From positions 10,155 through 74,154 of the forward strand of contig CAJTPU010000016.1 of the NCBI GenBank assembly GCA_910578335.1: a stretch of 64,000 nt of DNA, written 5' to 3'. The position numbers and the translations under genes are program-made. This document shows, in pieces, positions 54,179-62,802 of this stretch. The notes beneath the pieces were generated by a model. It was not told where the DNA came from and did no database searches. It was given only the letters and a program-made list of their open reading frames with translations. The stretch's first letter is position 1. Each line of letters opens with the position of its first letter. This stretch comes from an uncultured Lachnospiraceae bacterium. Its GTDB lineage: Bacteria; Bacillota; Clostridia; Lachnospirales; Lachnospiraceae.

Positions 54179-54210
54179 GGGCTTCAAACGGTTGTTTGAA
54201 GCCCATTTTA
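54179..54210 (+). terminator. Terminator-like hairpin between rpmA and obg
   Basis: A perfect 11-bp stem (GGGCTTCAAAC with GTTTGAAGCCC) with a four-base loop, followed by ATTTTA. The U-run is modest, so it is likely partial, letting some transcription continue into obg while keeping L21/L27 mRNA high. Confidence 0.7.
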
Positions 54211-54232
54211 AAATTTAAGGAGTTATTTCAAT

Positions 54233-55519
54233 ATGTTTGCAGACAGAGCAGCCATCTATATAAAAAGCGGAAAGGGCGGCGACGGTCATGTTTCTTTCAG
54301 AAGGGAAAAATATGTTCCCAACGGCGGACCGGACGGCGGCGACGGCGGACACGGCGGAGATGTGATATTTGAAGTGGACGAGGGATTAAATACGCTCACG
54401 GATTTCAGGCATATTCGCAAATATCAGGCGCAAAACGGTGAAAACGGTGACAAAAGAAATTGCCGCGGAAAAGACGGCAGGGATATTGTACTGCGTGTGC
54501 CGGCAGGAACTGTTATCAAAGAAGCGGAAAGCGGCAAAGTCATTACGGATATGTCCGGGGACAACAGAAGAATCGTACTGCTAAAAGGAGGCCGCGGCGG
54601 CAATGGCAATCAGCACTATGCGACTTCCACCATGCAGGCGCCCAAGTATGCCCAGCCGGGTCAGCCTGCAAAAGAGCTTAATCTGATACTGGAGCTTAAG
54701 GTGATTGCGGACGTCGGTCTGGTAGGGTTTCCGAACGTAGGCAAATCTACTTTTTTGGCGCGCGTGACCAATGCAAAGCCCAAAATTGCAAATTACCATT
54801 TTACTACCTTAAATCCCAATTTGGGCGTAGTAGATATGGAAGACGGAAATGGTTTCGTGATTGCCGATATTCCCGGACTGATAGAAGGTGCTTCTGAGGG
54901 AATTGGTCTGGGACATGAATTTTTAAGACACATTGAACGAACCAAGGTTATGATTCATATGATAGATGCTGCCGGTTCTGAAGGCAGGGACCCGATAGCG
55001 GATATTTATGCGATTGATAAAGAGCTTGCAGCCTACAATCCGCAGATTGCAGCAAAGCCGCAGGTTATCGCTGCCAATAAAATAGATTTAATCTATGAGG
55101 GGGAAAATGAAATCATAACAAAGCTTAAAGCAGAATTCGAGCCAAAGGGCATTGCGGTTTATCCCATTTCTGCCGTAAGCGGACACGGTGTGAAAGAGCT
55201 TCTGTACCATGTCAAAGATATGCTGGATACTTTTGATGATGCGCCGGTTATCTTCAAACAGGAGTTTTTCCCGGAGCAGATGACCTTTGAGAATGAACCT
55301 TATACGGTATCTTATGATGAAAAGGCAGACGAATATATTGTAGAAGGTCCGCGTATTGAAAAAATGCTGGGATATACCAATTTGGACAGTGAAAAGGGCT
55401 TTACCTTTTTTCAGAATTTCTTAAAGCAGACAGGTGTTTTAGAAGAACTTGAAGCGCTTGGCATACAGGAAGGCGACACCGTCAGAATGTATGGATTGGT
55501 TTTCGATTACTATAAATAA
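54233..55519 (+). CDS. obg: GTPase Obg
   Basis: A 428-residue Obg/CgtA GTPase for late 50S assembly and stress control. The Gly-rich Obg fold is at 1-158 (GGDGGHGGDVIFE), the G domain starts at GFPNVGKST (about 165), with DIPGLIEGA and NKIDL, and the C-terminal OCT domain follows about 345. AAGGAG precedes the ATG. Its last base overlaps the upstream extension of the yhbY frame. Confidence 0.97.
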   Translation: MFADRAAIYIKSGKGGDGHVSFRREKYVPNGGPDGGDGGHGGDVIFEVDEGLNTLTDFRHIRKYQAQNGENGDKRNCRGKDGRDIVLRVPAGTVIKEAESGKVITDMSGDNRRIVLLKGGRGGNGNQHYATSTMQAPKYAQPGQPAKELNLILELKVIADVGLVGFPNVGKSTFLARVTNAKPKIANYHFTTLNPNLGVVDMEDGNGFVIADIPGLIEGASEGIGLGHEFLRHIERTKVMIHMIDAAGSEGRDPIADIYAIDKELAAYNPQIAAKPQVIAANKIDLIYEGENEIITKLKAEFEPKGIAVYPISAVSGHGVKELLYHVKDMLDTFDDAPVIFKQEFFPEQMTFENEPYTVSYDEKADEYIVEGPRIEKMLGYTNLDSEKGFTFFQNFLKQTGVLEELEALGIQEGDTVRMYGLVFDYYK

Positions 55520-55569
55520 TGATTTTTAAGGTTGAAAATGAAGTTTCAACAGAAAGGTACAGATACAAG

Positions 55570-55860
55570 ATGACAAGCAAACAACGCGCATATTTAAAGG
55601 GACTGGCAAGCACAATGGAGCCTGTTTTCCAGATAGGAAAATCCTCCTTGACGCCGGAAGTGACAGAAGCAGTCGCAGAGGCTTTTCATAACAGGGAACT
55701 GATTAAAATATCTGTTCTGAAAAACTGCATGGAGGCGCCAAAGGAAATTGCAGAAATGCTTGCAGAGAGAACAAAGTCACAGGTAGTACAGGTGATTGGA
55801 AAGAAAATTATCCTTTATAAGGAAAACAAGGACAATAAAAAAATAATACTTCCTGATTAA
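55570..55860 (+). CDS. yhbY: CRM-domain RNA-binding protein YhbY
   Basis: A 96-residue single-CRM-domain protein (YhbY/YqeI). SKQRAYLKGLAS at the start and QIGKSSLTPEVTEAV in the middle match. It binds pre-50S particles. ATG 55570 gives the canonical length; earlier in-frame codons lack a ribosome site and extend nearly to obg. The yhbY-nadD-yqeK-rsfS order matches Bacillus. Confidence 0.92.
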   Translation: MTSKQRAYLKGLASTMEPVFQIGKSSLTPEVTEAVAEAFHNRELIKISVLKNCMEAPKEIAEMLAERTKSQVVQVIGKKIILYKENKDNKKIILPD

Positions 55861-55925
55861 AGCGAAACAGATTTTTTCGTGTGCAGATGTAAAAAGCGGC
55901 ATTGCAGGAGGGGTGCGATTCTGAT

Positions 55926-56567
55926 ATGATGGATGATAGTAAAAGTCTACAAAGAGATATGGGGAAGCAAAGAACAGGTATCATGGGCGGAACCTTCAAT
56001 CCTGTGCATATAGGTCATTTATTGCTCGCAGAAGCCGCATTATCCGCTGAAAAGCTGGATAATATCATGTTTATTCCCAGCGGACAGTCCTACATGAAGA
56101 GTCAAGCCACGATTCAGCCTGCAGCTTTACGTCTGCAAATGGTAAAGCTGGCAATTGCAGATAATCCGAATTTCTTTGTTTCTGACATGGAAATAAGGCG
56201 TTCCGGAAATACTTATACTTGCGACACGGTAACGCAATTGAAACAGGAACAGCCTCAGACCGATTTCTTTTTTCTGATGGGTGCGGACTGTCTTTTTTCT
56301 CTTGAAACATGGAAAAATCCGGATAAAATTTTTGCCTCCTGTACGATTTTGGCGGCAGTCAGAAATGGTACGGATACTGCTCTGATGCAGGAAAAATGTG
56401 ATTATTATGCAGATACGTATCATGCTGATATCAGACTGCTTCCTTTTTCGGAAACAGCAATTTCTTCAACTGTTATCAGACAGTATATAAAAGAAGGCAG
56501 AAGTATTCGGTATATGGTGCCTGATGCAGTCAGATTATTTATACAGGATAATAAACTATATAAATAA
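55926..56567 (+). CDS. nadD: Nicotinate-nucleotide adenylyltransferase
   Basis: A 213-residue nucleotidyltransferase making deamido-NAD from nicotinate mononucleotide and ATP. The HxGH motif is in GGTFNPVHIGHL, and the C-terminal ISSTVIRQYI is the SSTxxR signature. The N-terminus before the catalytic motif is about 25 residues long and atypical. ATG 55926 is used with AGGAGG about 14 bases upstream; ATG 55929 is an equal alternative. Confidence 0.94.
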   Translation: MMDDSKSLQRDMGKQRTGIMGGTFNPVHIGHLLLAEAALSAEKLDNIMFIPSGQSYMKSQATIQPAALRLQMVKLAIADNPNFFVSDMEIRRSGNTYTCDTVTQLKQEQPQTDFFFLMGADCLFSLETWKNPDKIFASCTILAAVRNGTDTALMQEKCDYYADTYHADIRLLPFSETAISSTVIRQYIKEGRSIRYMVPDAVRLFIQDNKLYK

Positions 56568-56584
56568 AGGAGAGGGCGGACGGT

Positions 56585-57187
56585 ATGAAAAATACAGACA
56601 TCAGAAAAATCAGAAAGTCCATGGAAAAATCTTTGGAAGAAAAACGGTATGAACATACGCTGGGTGTTGCTTATACTGCAGCCGCGCTTGCGATGTGTTA
56701 TGGCGCTTCTGTGGAAAGTGCAGAGCTTGCCGGTCTGCTGCATGACTGTGCAAAAGGAATGGATGCGGAAAAGAGTATATCCTTCTGTGAAAAGCACCAT
56801 ATTGGCATTACAGATGTAGAACGCAGAAAGCCACAGCTTCTTCATGCAAAGGTAGGAAGCTTTCTGGCGATGAATACTTATAAAGTACGTGATAAGGATG
56901 TCATTAACGCAATTTTGAATCACACAACAGGAAGACCGGGGATGTCTCTTTTGGAAAAAATTATTTTTGTAGCAGATTATATCGAGCCGGGGAGAAAACA
57001 GGCGCCGCATCTTGCCGAAATACGCCGGCTTGCATTCCAAAATCTTGACAGCGCCCTGCAGCGGATATTGGAAGACACGATATCCTATTTGCATGATTTT
57101 CCCGACGATATTGACCCAATGACGGAAAAGACTTTGGAATATTACCGCCAGGAAAAGCAAATGGACAAAGAGAAAAGTGAGGTATGA
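56585..57187 (+). CDS. yqeK: HD-domain hydrolase YqeK (Ap4A hydrolase type)
   Basis: A 200-residue YqeK. The HD motif is complete: YEHTLGVAYTA then AELAGLLHDCAKGM. YqeK homologues split Ap4A into ADP symmetrically. GGAGAGGG precedes the ATG. It overlaps the first possible rsfS ATG (ATGA). Confidence 0.94.
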   Translation: MKNTDIRKIRKSMEKSLEEKRYEHTLGVAYTAAALAMCYGASVESAELAGLLHDCAKGMDAEKSISFCEKHHIGITDVERRKPQLLHAKVGSFLAMNTYKVRDKDVINAILNHTTGRPGMSLLEKIIFVADYIEPGRKQAPHLAEIRRLAFQNLDSALQRILEDTISYLHDFPDDIDPMTEKTLEYYRQEKQMDKEKSEV

Positions 57188-57189
57188 TA

Positions 57190-57546
57190 ATGGATATGAC
57201 CCAATCAAAAAATATGGCAAGGCAGGCAATCAACGCACTGGAAGATAAGAAAGCAGAAGATATTCGTGTGATAGATATAAGTGAAGTCTCTGTAGTGGCG
57301 GATTATTTTATTATTGCAAACGGCAGCAACCGCAGCCAGATTCAGGCAATGGCAGATAATGTGCAGGATGTGCTTGGCAGGTCAGGCTATATGATGAAAC
57401 AGGTAGAAGGTTACAATACTGCCAACTGGATATTAATGGATTTTGGAGACGTCATCGTGCATATTTTTGATAAAGAAAATCGTCTGTTCTACAATTTGGA
57501 GCGTATTTGGCGGGACGGCAAAGTGATAGACCAGACAGAATTATAA
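57190..57546 (+). CDS. rsfS: Ribosomal silencing factor RsfS
   Basis: A 118-residue DUF143 protein that blocks 50S-30S joining by binding L14. ISEVSVVADYFIIANGSN and NWILMDFGDVIVHIF are diagnostic. ATG 57190 has GAGG seven bases upstream; ATG 57184 overlaps the yqeK stop but has no spacing for that site. It is the last gene of the block and a terminator follows. Confidence 0.95.
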   Translation: MDMTQSKNMARQAINALEDKKAEDIRVIDISEVSVVADYFIIANGSNRSQIQAMADNVQDVLGRSGYMMKQVEGYNTANWILMDFGDVIVHIFDKENRLFYNLERIWRDGKVIDQTEL

Positions 57547-57563
57547 GGGTGGATAAAGATTAC

Positions 57564-57603
57564 AAAAAAGAGACCGGCTATATTGTAACCGGTCTCTTTC
57601 TAA
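57564..57603 (+). terminator. Bidirectional terminator after rsfS
   Basis: An 11-bp stem (AAAGAGACCGG with CCGGTCTCTTT) around an 11-base loop, with T-rich and A-rich flanks. It ends rsfS on the plus strand and the DUF378 gene on the minus strand. Confidence 0.85.
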
Positions 57604-57626
57604 TAATGGAATCGGTATACTCGTTA

Positions 57627-57839
57627 TCAGACAGAAGTATCTCTGCAAATTTTACCAAAGAAGCTGAAAAGATACAATCCACATAATCCGACAACTACAT
57701 AAACAATTCGTGAAGGCCAGGTCATATCGCCCAACAGAAAGGCTACCAGGTCAAAACGAAACAGACCAATAAGTCCCCAGTTGATAGCACCTATTATGGT
57801 AACGATTAAAGCTGTAATATCAAGCCATTTCATTCTCAT
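57627..57839 (-). CDS. DUF378 small membrane protein
   Basis: A 70-residue protein with two hydrophobic helices and the DUF378 motif INWGLIGLFRFDLVAFLLG. No function is known. The ATG at 57839 has GGAG six bases upstream. It shares the bidirectional terminator with rsfS. Confidence 0.9.
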   Translation of the reverse strand: MRMKWLDITALIVTIIGAINWGLIGLFRFDLVAFLLGDMTWPSRIVYVVVGLCGLYLFSFFGKICRDTSV

Positions 57840-57970
57840 ATCTTTCTCCTTTCCATACATATTGCATAAGCAAAACTGCACTCATCGCAAGGTCAGTGTT
57901 TACCTAATATATTCTGCGTAACAAAGGTACAAAATATGTATGAAAAGGTATTGCTTAAATTTGGTAAAAA

Positions 57971-58585
57971 TCAATGATACAGCCTGAATACGCCAAATAC
58001 CTTGCCTAAAATCTGGCAGTCCTCCACAATAATGGGCTCCATAGTATCATTTTCAGGCTGCAGGCGAATATGCCCGTTTTCTTTATAAAAAGTTTTTACC
58101 GTTGCGGAATCATCCACCAGTGCAACGACAGTATCACCATTGTGAGCTGTATTGCAGCTTTGGACAAATATCTGGTCTCCGCTAAAAATCCCGGCATTTA
58201 TCATAGAATCCCCTTTTACTTTTAAAACAAAAGCTTCTCCGGGCGGTACTACCTCTGCGGGAATAGGGAAGTAGCTTTCGATATTTTCCTGTGCCAAAAT
58301 AGGCTGTCCTGCCGCTACGGTTCCCACTACGGGAAGGCTTGCCATTTCTGTTCTTACCATTTGAAAGCTGTCATCACAAATTTCAATGGCACGAGGCTTC
58401 GTCGGGTCTTTTCTGATATAGCCTTTCTTTTCCAGAGTCTCTAAGTGTGAGTGAACGGAAGAAGTGGATTTTAAATGCACTGTCTCACATATCTCCCGCA
58501 CGGTAGGCGGATACCCCTTTTTTAAAATTTCTTCTTTAATGTAATCCAGAATTTCTTTTTGCTTGGCTGATATTTTCTGTTCCAT
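57971..58585 (-). CDS. lexA: LexA repressor
   Basis: A 204-residue SOS repressor. The N-terminal winged helix (about 1-65) recognises the operator, the self-cleavage Ala-Gly is in GTVAAGQPI, the catalytic Ser is in KGDSMINAG and the Lys in DSATVKTFY. GGAGG precedes the ATG. It is divergent from a YneA-like gene with several LexA boxes between, so it autoregulates. Confidence 0.97.
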   Translation of the reverse strand: MEQKISAKQKEILDYIKEEILKKGYPPTVREICETVHLKSTSSVHSHLETLEKKGYIRKDPTKPRAIEICDDSFQMVRTEMASLPVVGTVAAGQPILAQENIESYFPIPAEVVPPGEAFVLKVKGDSMINAGIFSGDQIFVQSCNTAHNGDTVVALVDDSATVKTFYKENGHIRLQPENDTMEPIIVEDCQILGKVFGVFRLYH

Positions 58586-58632
58586 ATAGATACCTCCATC
58601 TGTACTTCAACTGAATGGTTTTTATTTCTTAC

Positions 58633-58661
58633 AGTATATCACACCTTTTCCAAAAAAGCAA
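58633..58661 (-). promoter_or_regulatory. lexA promoter with overlapping LexA box
   Basis: On the minus strand TTGCTT (58661-58656) and TATACT (58638-58633) are 17 bases apart. A LexA-box-like site (58659-58672) overlaps the -35. Confidence 0.65.
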
Positions 58662-58770
58662 ATACATGTTCAGAAAATATGTTCGGAAATTTTCGAAAAA
58701 TCTATTGACATGCGAAAACATGTTCTGTATAATACATATAAATGAACAGACGTTTGCGAACGTATATTCA
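58659..58770. promoter_or_regulatory. Cluster of five LexA-box-like sites
   Basis: Sites at 58659-58672, 58672-58685, 58713-58726, 58743-58756 and 58757-58770 each match the Firmicute consensus CGAACRNRYGTTYC at 11 or 12 of 14 positions. The last two are adjacent, and the third fills the spacer of the yneA promoter. Confidence 0.7.
58705..58733 (+). promoter_or_regulatory. Consensus SOS promoter of the YneA-like gene
   Basis: TTGACA (58705-58710) and TATAAT (58728-58733) are both perfect and 17 bases apart. LexA box 58713-58726 lies wholly in the spacer, so LexA would block RNA polymerase directly; strong induction after damage is expected. Confidence 0.85.
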
Positions 58771-58806
58771 AATTTATAAGTCAAAAAGAATGATAGTCCA
58801 TTGTAT

Positions 58807-58854
58807 TTTAGAACCTATGACATTTAGACCTTATAATATTTAGACCTATGACAT
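58807..58854 (+). repeat. Three tandem 16-bp repeats in the yneA leader
   Basis: Three head-to-tail copies begin TTTAGAACC, TTTAGACCT and TTTAGACCT (58807-58822, 58823-58838, 58839-58854). Copies 1 and 3 share CTATGACA; the middle copy differs (TTATAATA). They lie in the 5' leader, after the promoter. Confidence 0.7.
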
Positions 58855-58885
58855 TAAGATAAGCTTTGAGAAGGATGTGACTGAT

Positions 58886-59266
58886 ATGGATGAAAGAGTT
58901 TATGAAGCATTTTTAAACAGCGAATATCGTAAGCAAAAGAATAAATTAAAAAGACTTCGTCATTTTCGCAGACAATGTTTTTTGATTCTTCTCACCGTTC
59001 TCCTTATCCTGTTTTTAACGGTCTCTTATCATGCAATTCTTTCCAAGGCGACCACGGGAGAGAACATTTCTTACAAGTATTATACGAGCATCGAAATAGC
59101 ATACGGTGATTCTCTTTGGTCTATCGCCGAAAAATATGCGGGAGAAGAATATGATTCGCCGAAGGATTATGTCCATGAGGTTATGAAAATCAACCACTTG
59201 CAGGAAGAAGCCCTGATAGCAGGGCAGTATCTGGTGGTACCTTACTATTCCACAGAATTTAAGTAG
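58886..59266 (+). CDS. yneA: YneA-like SOS-controlled LysM protein
   Basis: A 126-residue bitopic protein with a basic N-terminus, one transmembrane helix (about 31-50) and an extracytoplasmic LysM domain (about 66-121; YGDSLWSIAEKYAG then AGQYLVVP). Divergent placement from lexA and the SOS promoter match Bacillus yneA, which stops division after DNA damage. ATG 58886 is used; GTG 58877 overlaps the AAGGATG site. Confidence 0.82.
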   Translation: MDERVYEAFLNSEYRKQKNKLKRLRHFRRQCFLILLTVLLILFLTVSYHAILSKATTGENISYKYYTSIEIAYGDSLWSIAEKYAGEEYDSPKDYVHEVMKINHLQEEALIAGQYLVVPYYSTEFK

Positions 59267-59315
59267 GATATCTGATGCAGCGTTAAAGACGCCGTATTAA
59301 AAGGTGACCAACATA

Positions 59316-60380
59316 TTATTTCGTATCATGTTCTTCACGGAGCTTTACCACTTTGGCAGCCATTCTGCGTCTTTCGTCTTCCATAGTCGCGTAGTGTTTG
59401 CGGGTAGTATTGACATCCTTATGACCGAGTACATCGGCTACCAGATAGATATCACCGGTTTCCTGATAGAGAGTGGTTCCATAGGTGCTTCTAAGCTTGT
59501 GCGGCGTGATTTTTTTCAATGTTGTGACACGCGAAGCATATTTTTTCACTAGATTTTCCACGGAGCGGACAGCGATACGACGGTTCTGCAAGGACAAAAA
59601 CAATGCGTTTTCATGTCCGGAAGCAGGAATCACATGCTCCCTTTCTTTCATATACGCAAGCAGCGCATTTTCTACTTCTTCACCAAAATATACAACGGCT
59701 TCATAACCACCCTTCCGGCGGATTTTAATTCCGTCATTGTCAAAATCGACATCCTGCAAATCAAGTCCCACGCATTCCGATACACGAATTCCAGTCCCCA
59801 GCAGGAGTGTCAGCAGCGCTACATCCCGCAATTTTGTCTTTTCATGATAGGCAAGTTCCTTTTTGGTTAATTTTTCACCTGCCTCTACCTGGTCCAACAA
59901 GATTGCCACTTCGTTTGGCTCCAGGCGAATAATGGCTTTTTCATGCAGCTTTGGAACCGGAACAAGCTCTGCGGTATTCTTGGTAATACGTTCATTTTGA
60001 AAGTAATAATTATAAAAGCTGCGAAGGCTTGAGAGCTTGCGTGCCTTTCCCCGTTCCGTGTTGGTGATTTCGCGCCCTTCCTTTTCATAATAGCTGATGT
60101 AGGAAAGATATTCTTCAATATCCTGTCTGGTAACTTGGTCCAATACCTTGATGGGTATATCTGTTATTTCCATTTTTGCGCAAGCAGGATTTGTCTCGTG
60201 CAGAAATTCAAAAAACACACGAATATCATAGGCATAAGCAAGTCTCGTCCGTGTGGAAGTGTTATCGGCAATCCCTCTGAAAAATTCCTGACAGAAGGGC
60301 GGAAGCGTAGCCAGTACAGCACGCAGCTTGAGAATATTTTGTTTGTTTTGTGCGTCATGATAATTGTCTGTATTCATCAT
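59316..60380 (-). CDS. Tyrosine recombinase (XerC/XerD type)
   Basis: A 354-residue site-specific recombinase. The N-terminal core-binding (SAM-like) domain spans about 30-145, and the catalytic domain has Arg (GTGIRVSE), Lys (RRKGG), HKLR, GHKD and the nucleophile Tyr (HYATM). No transposase-type additions are present, so a chromosomal Xer-like role is likely, though a mobile-element origin cannot be excluded. It starts inside the ttcA stop (ATGA overlap) and shares its transcript. Confidence 0.9.
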   Translation of the reverse strand: MMNTDNYHDAQNKQNILKLRAVLATLPPFCQEFFRGIADNTSTRTRLAYAYDIRVFFEFLHETNPACAKMEITDIPIKVLDQVTRQDIEEYLSYISYYEKEGREITNTERGKARKLSSLRSFYNYYFQNERITKNTAELVPVPKLHEKAIIRLEPNEVAILLDQVEAGEKLTKKELAYHEKTKLRDVALLTLLLGTGIRVSECVGLDLQDVDFDNDGIKIRRKGGYEAVVYFGEEVENALLAYMKEREHVIPASGHENALFLSLQNRRIAVRSVENLVKKYASRVTTLKKITPHKLRSTYGTTLYQETGDIYLVADVLGHKDVNTTRKHYATMEDERRRMAAKVVKLREEHDTK

Positions 60381-61090
60381 TTCCATCCTTTCAGGCCGCC
60401 TGTCTGTATTGCCGTAAACATTCTTTCTTTAACACCCGGATTTTCCCGATTCAACTGCTGCAATAGCTGTTTTATATATTCTCTTTTGGTATGCCCGTCC
60501 GCCGGACAAGGGCTTTTTACGACAGGCACATTATATTTATTGACAAATCCGATGACATCTGCTTCATGCATATAGAGCAAAGGACGTATGACGGTCAGGT
60601 CTGTTCTGTCAAGATAAGTAACCGGGGAGAAGGTATGAAACCTGCCTTCATAAATAAGCGACATCAGCATAGTCTCCACCACGTCATCCTTGTGGTGTGC
60701 ATACGCAATTTTATTGACGCCTGCCGCCTTTACCGCCTCATTGAGTGCTCCCTTACGCATTTTGGCGCACAGAGAACAAGGATTGCTTTCTTTTCTGTCT
60801 TCAAAGATAATCTGGGCAATGTCGGTCTTCACGATTTCATATGCCACATGCAATTCTGCGCAAAGAGCAGCAATTTTAGACAAATCCAGATTTTGAAATC
60901 CCAAATCCACCGTGACCGCCATAAGTTCAAACTTTTGAGGATAAAAACGCCTTAAGCCGCTTAGTGCATATAAAAGTGTCAGACTGTCTTTTCCGCCTGA
61001 GATACCAACGGCAATTTTGTCGCCGTCGTCAATCATATGATAATCCTCCAGCGCCTTGCGCACAACGCTGAGTACCTGCTGCAGTTTCAT
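60377..61090 (-). CDS. ttcA: TtcA-like tRNA 2-thiolation PP-loop protein
   Basis: A 237-residue PP-loop ATPase. The PP-loop is VGISGGKDS (about 28-36), and the iron-sulfur cysteines are in NPCSLCAKMR and SPCPADG. TtcA makes 2-thiocytidine at tRNA C32; related Firmicute proteins may act on other sites. The ribosome site is weak (AGGCGCGG). It precedes the recombinase gene. Confidence 0.88.
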   Translation of the reverse strand: MKLQQVLSVVRKALEDYHMIDDGDKIAVGISGGKDSLTLLYALSGLRRFYPQKFELMAVTVDLGFQNLDLSKIAALCAELHVAYEIVKTDIAQIIFEDRKESNPCSLCAKMRKGALNEAVKAAGVNKIAYAHHKDDVVETMLMSLIYEGRFHTFSPVTYLDRTDLTVIRPLLYMHEADVIGFVNKYNVPVVKSPCPADGHTKREYIKQLLQQLNRENPGVKERMFTAIQTGGLKGWK

Positions 61091-61267
61091 AATATTTTGC
61101 CGCGCCTTTCTGTTTTTTTATAACCGTTCTTTTTATAAATTTATCAGTCATTTAGAAGAAGCCGTTTATGACTGTAGCTTACGGTAAGAATTGATATTAT
61201 TATACATTTTTTTAACGGTGATTTCATCTGTTTTTATAAAAATCATCTGTTTTTCTTAGGATATTCG

Positions 61268-61276
61268 TGTTATACT
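61268..61276 (+). promoter_or_regulatory. Extended -10 element before the AI-2E-family gene
   Basis: TGTTATACT fits TGn-TATACT. The -35 region is poor. The 248-base spacer between ttcA and this gene also holds two copies of TCATCTGTTTTT and is otherwise AT-rich with no gene. Confidence 0.5.
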
Positions 61277-61338
61277 TTTGGATAGAAAAGCCGGCATTTA
61301 GCCAAAGGCTGACAGAAACAGGATAGGAGTATAGGGAA

Positions 61339-62742
61339 ATGAAACTGAAAATTAACAGTAAATATTTTAAATGGGGGCTGACTGCTTTTGCCGTGATAGC
61401 AGGCGGTATCTGTTTTTATTACTTAATATTTCACATTTCTGAATTTATCCAGAACATCAAATCGTTATTTAGCGTCATTATGCCGGTGATGTTTGGTTTA
61501 ATTATAGCCTACTTGCTTACTCCCATTTTAAATTTTATTGAAGCGAAAATGCTTAATCCATTATTAGACCGCATGAAAATAAAGCCGTCGGCACGCAGGA
61601 AAAGAATCGTGCGGGGAATTGCCGTTATTCTGACCTCCCTTCTGCTGATTCTGGCTATCTATGCGTTGGTTGCCATGCTGATTTCACAGATTGTGCCCAG
61701 TATACAGGCAATTGTTTATAATTTTGACGGTTATGTGGATAATCTTTCCAACTGGCTGAATAACCTTATGGAAGATAATCAAGAATTGAAAAATTTTGTC
61801 CTGCCGCAGGTTACAAAGTTTTTTTCGAGTCTGGAAACCTGGCTTGCCGATACGGCAACATTGTTGGAAAAATCAGGGGAGGTATTGAAGACAGTATCGC
61901 TCAGTATCTTAAGTTTTTTAAAGGTCGCATGGAATTTTATCATTGGTTTTATCATCTCTATTTACGTTTTGGCAAGTAAGGAGACCTTCTCCGCACAGGG
62001 CAAAAAAATTATATATGCCATCTTTGACACCGATGCTGCCAATTCCGTATTGAGCTCGCTGCGCTTTGTGCACAGGACTTTTATCGGCTTTATCAGCGGA
62101 AAGGTGTTGGACTCGGTTATTATCGGTCTGCTTTGCTTTATTGGCACAACCTTGCTTGGTACGCCGTATGCCGCCTTGGTCAGTGTCATTGTCGGCGTAA
62201 CCAACATTATTCCGTTTTTTGGCCCGTACCTTGGCGCCATACCTTGTGCCTTTTTGATTTTAATTGTAGATTTGAGCCATCCCATGAACTGTGTAACCTT
62301 TGTTATCTTTATTTTGGTTCTGCAGCAAATTGACGGAAATCTGATTGGACCCAGAATTTTGGGAGATTCAACCGGTTTATCGGGTTTTTGGGTTATTTTT
62401 TCCATTACGCTCTTTGGCGGTTTGTTCGGTGTTCCCGGAATGATTGTCGGCGTTCCCATTTTTGCCGTATTTTTTGCAGCAGTGAAGGGGCTTGTCAATC
62501 GCTCTCTGCAAAAAAAGAAGCTTCCGCTGCAGTCCGGCGTGTATCTGGATATGGAATATATTGATGAAAATGGAGAAGTTCATAAAACAGAAGAGGAGAG
62601 CAGTGATACACGACAAAGCCGGAAGGAAAAGCATAAGCGGATACCGGAAGGATTTCCGTTTAAAAGAAGCTTTAAGAAGCCGGCAGACAACATAAAAGAC
62701 AACACAAAAGACAACCATTCCGATACCACTCAGGAAAAATAG
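61339..62742 (+). CDS. AI-2E-family (PerM/YtvI) transporter
   Basis: A 467-residue polytopic membrane protein. The N-terminal two helices, a long helical hairpin near 120-190, then helices to about 390 match the AI-2E exporter/PerM family (GNLIGPRILGDSTGLSGFWV is the signature). The C-terminal 60 residues are charged and likely cytosolic. Family members export autoinducer-2 or move ions; the substrate is not predictable. AGGAG precedes the ATG. Confidence 0.92.
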   Translation: MKLKINSKYFKWGLTAFAVIAGGICFYYLIFHISEFIQNIKSLFSVIMPVMFGLIIAYLLTPILNFIEAKMLNPLLDRMKIKPSARRKRIVRGIAVILTSLLLILAIYALVAMLISQIVPSIQAIVYNFDGYVDNLSNWLNNLMEDNQELKNFVLPQVTKFFSSLETWLADTATLLEKSGEVLKTVSLSILSFLKVAWNFIIGFIISIYVLASKETFSAQGKKIIYAIFDTDAANSVLSSLRFVHRTFIGFISGKVLDSVIIGLLCFIGTTLLGTPYAALVSVIVGVTNIIPFFGPYLGAIPCAFLILIVDLSHPMNCVTFVIFILVLQQIDGNLIGPRILGDSTGLSGFWVIFSITLFGGLFGVPGMIVGVPIFAVFFAAVKGLVNRSLQKKKLPLQSGVYLDMEYIDENGEVHKTEEESSDTRQSRKEKHKRIPEGFPFKRSFKKPADNIKDNTKDNHSDTTQEK

Positions 62743-62802
62743 ATTGTTATTTTTTTGTCAATGGGAGTGGAAGAGTACACGATACAATAGAAAGGCAGAA
62801 AA

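Noticed and set aside
59316..60380. Mobile-element integrase reading for the tyrosine recombinase
   Set aside because: It is coupled to ttcA, no attachment repeats or excision gene were seen, and its size and motifs fit a chromosomal Xer protein; kept as recombinase only.
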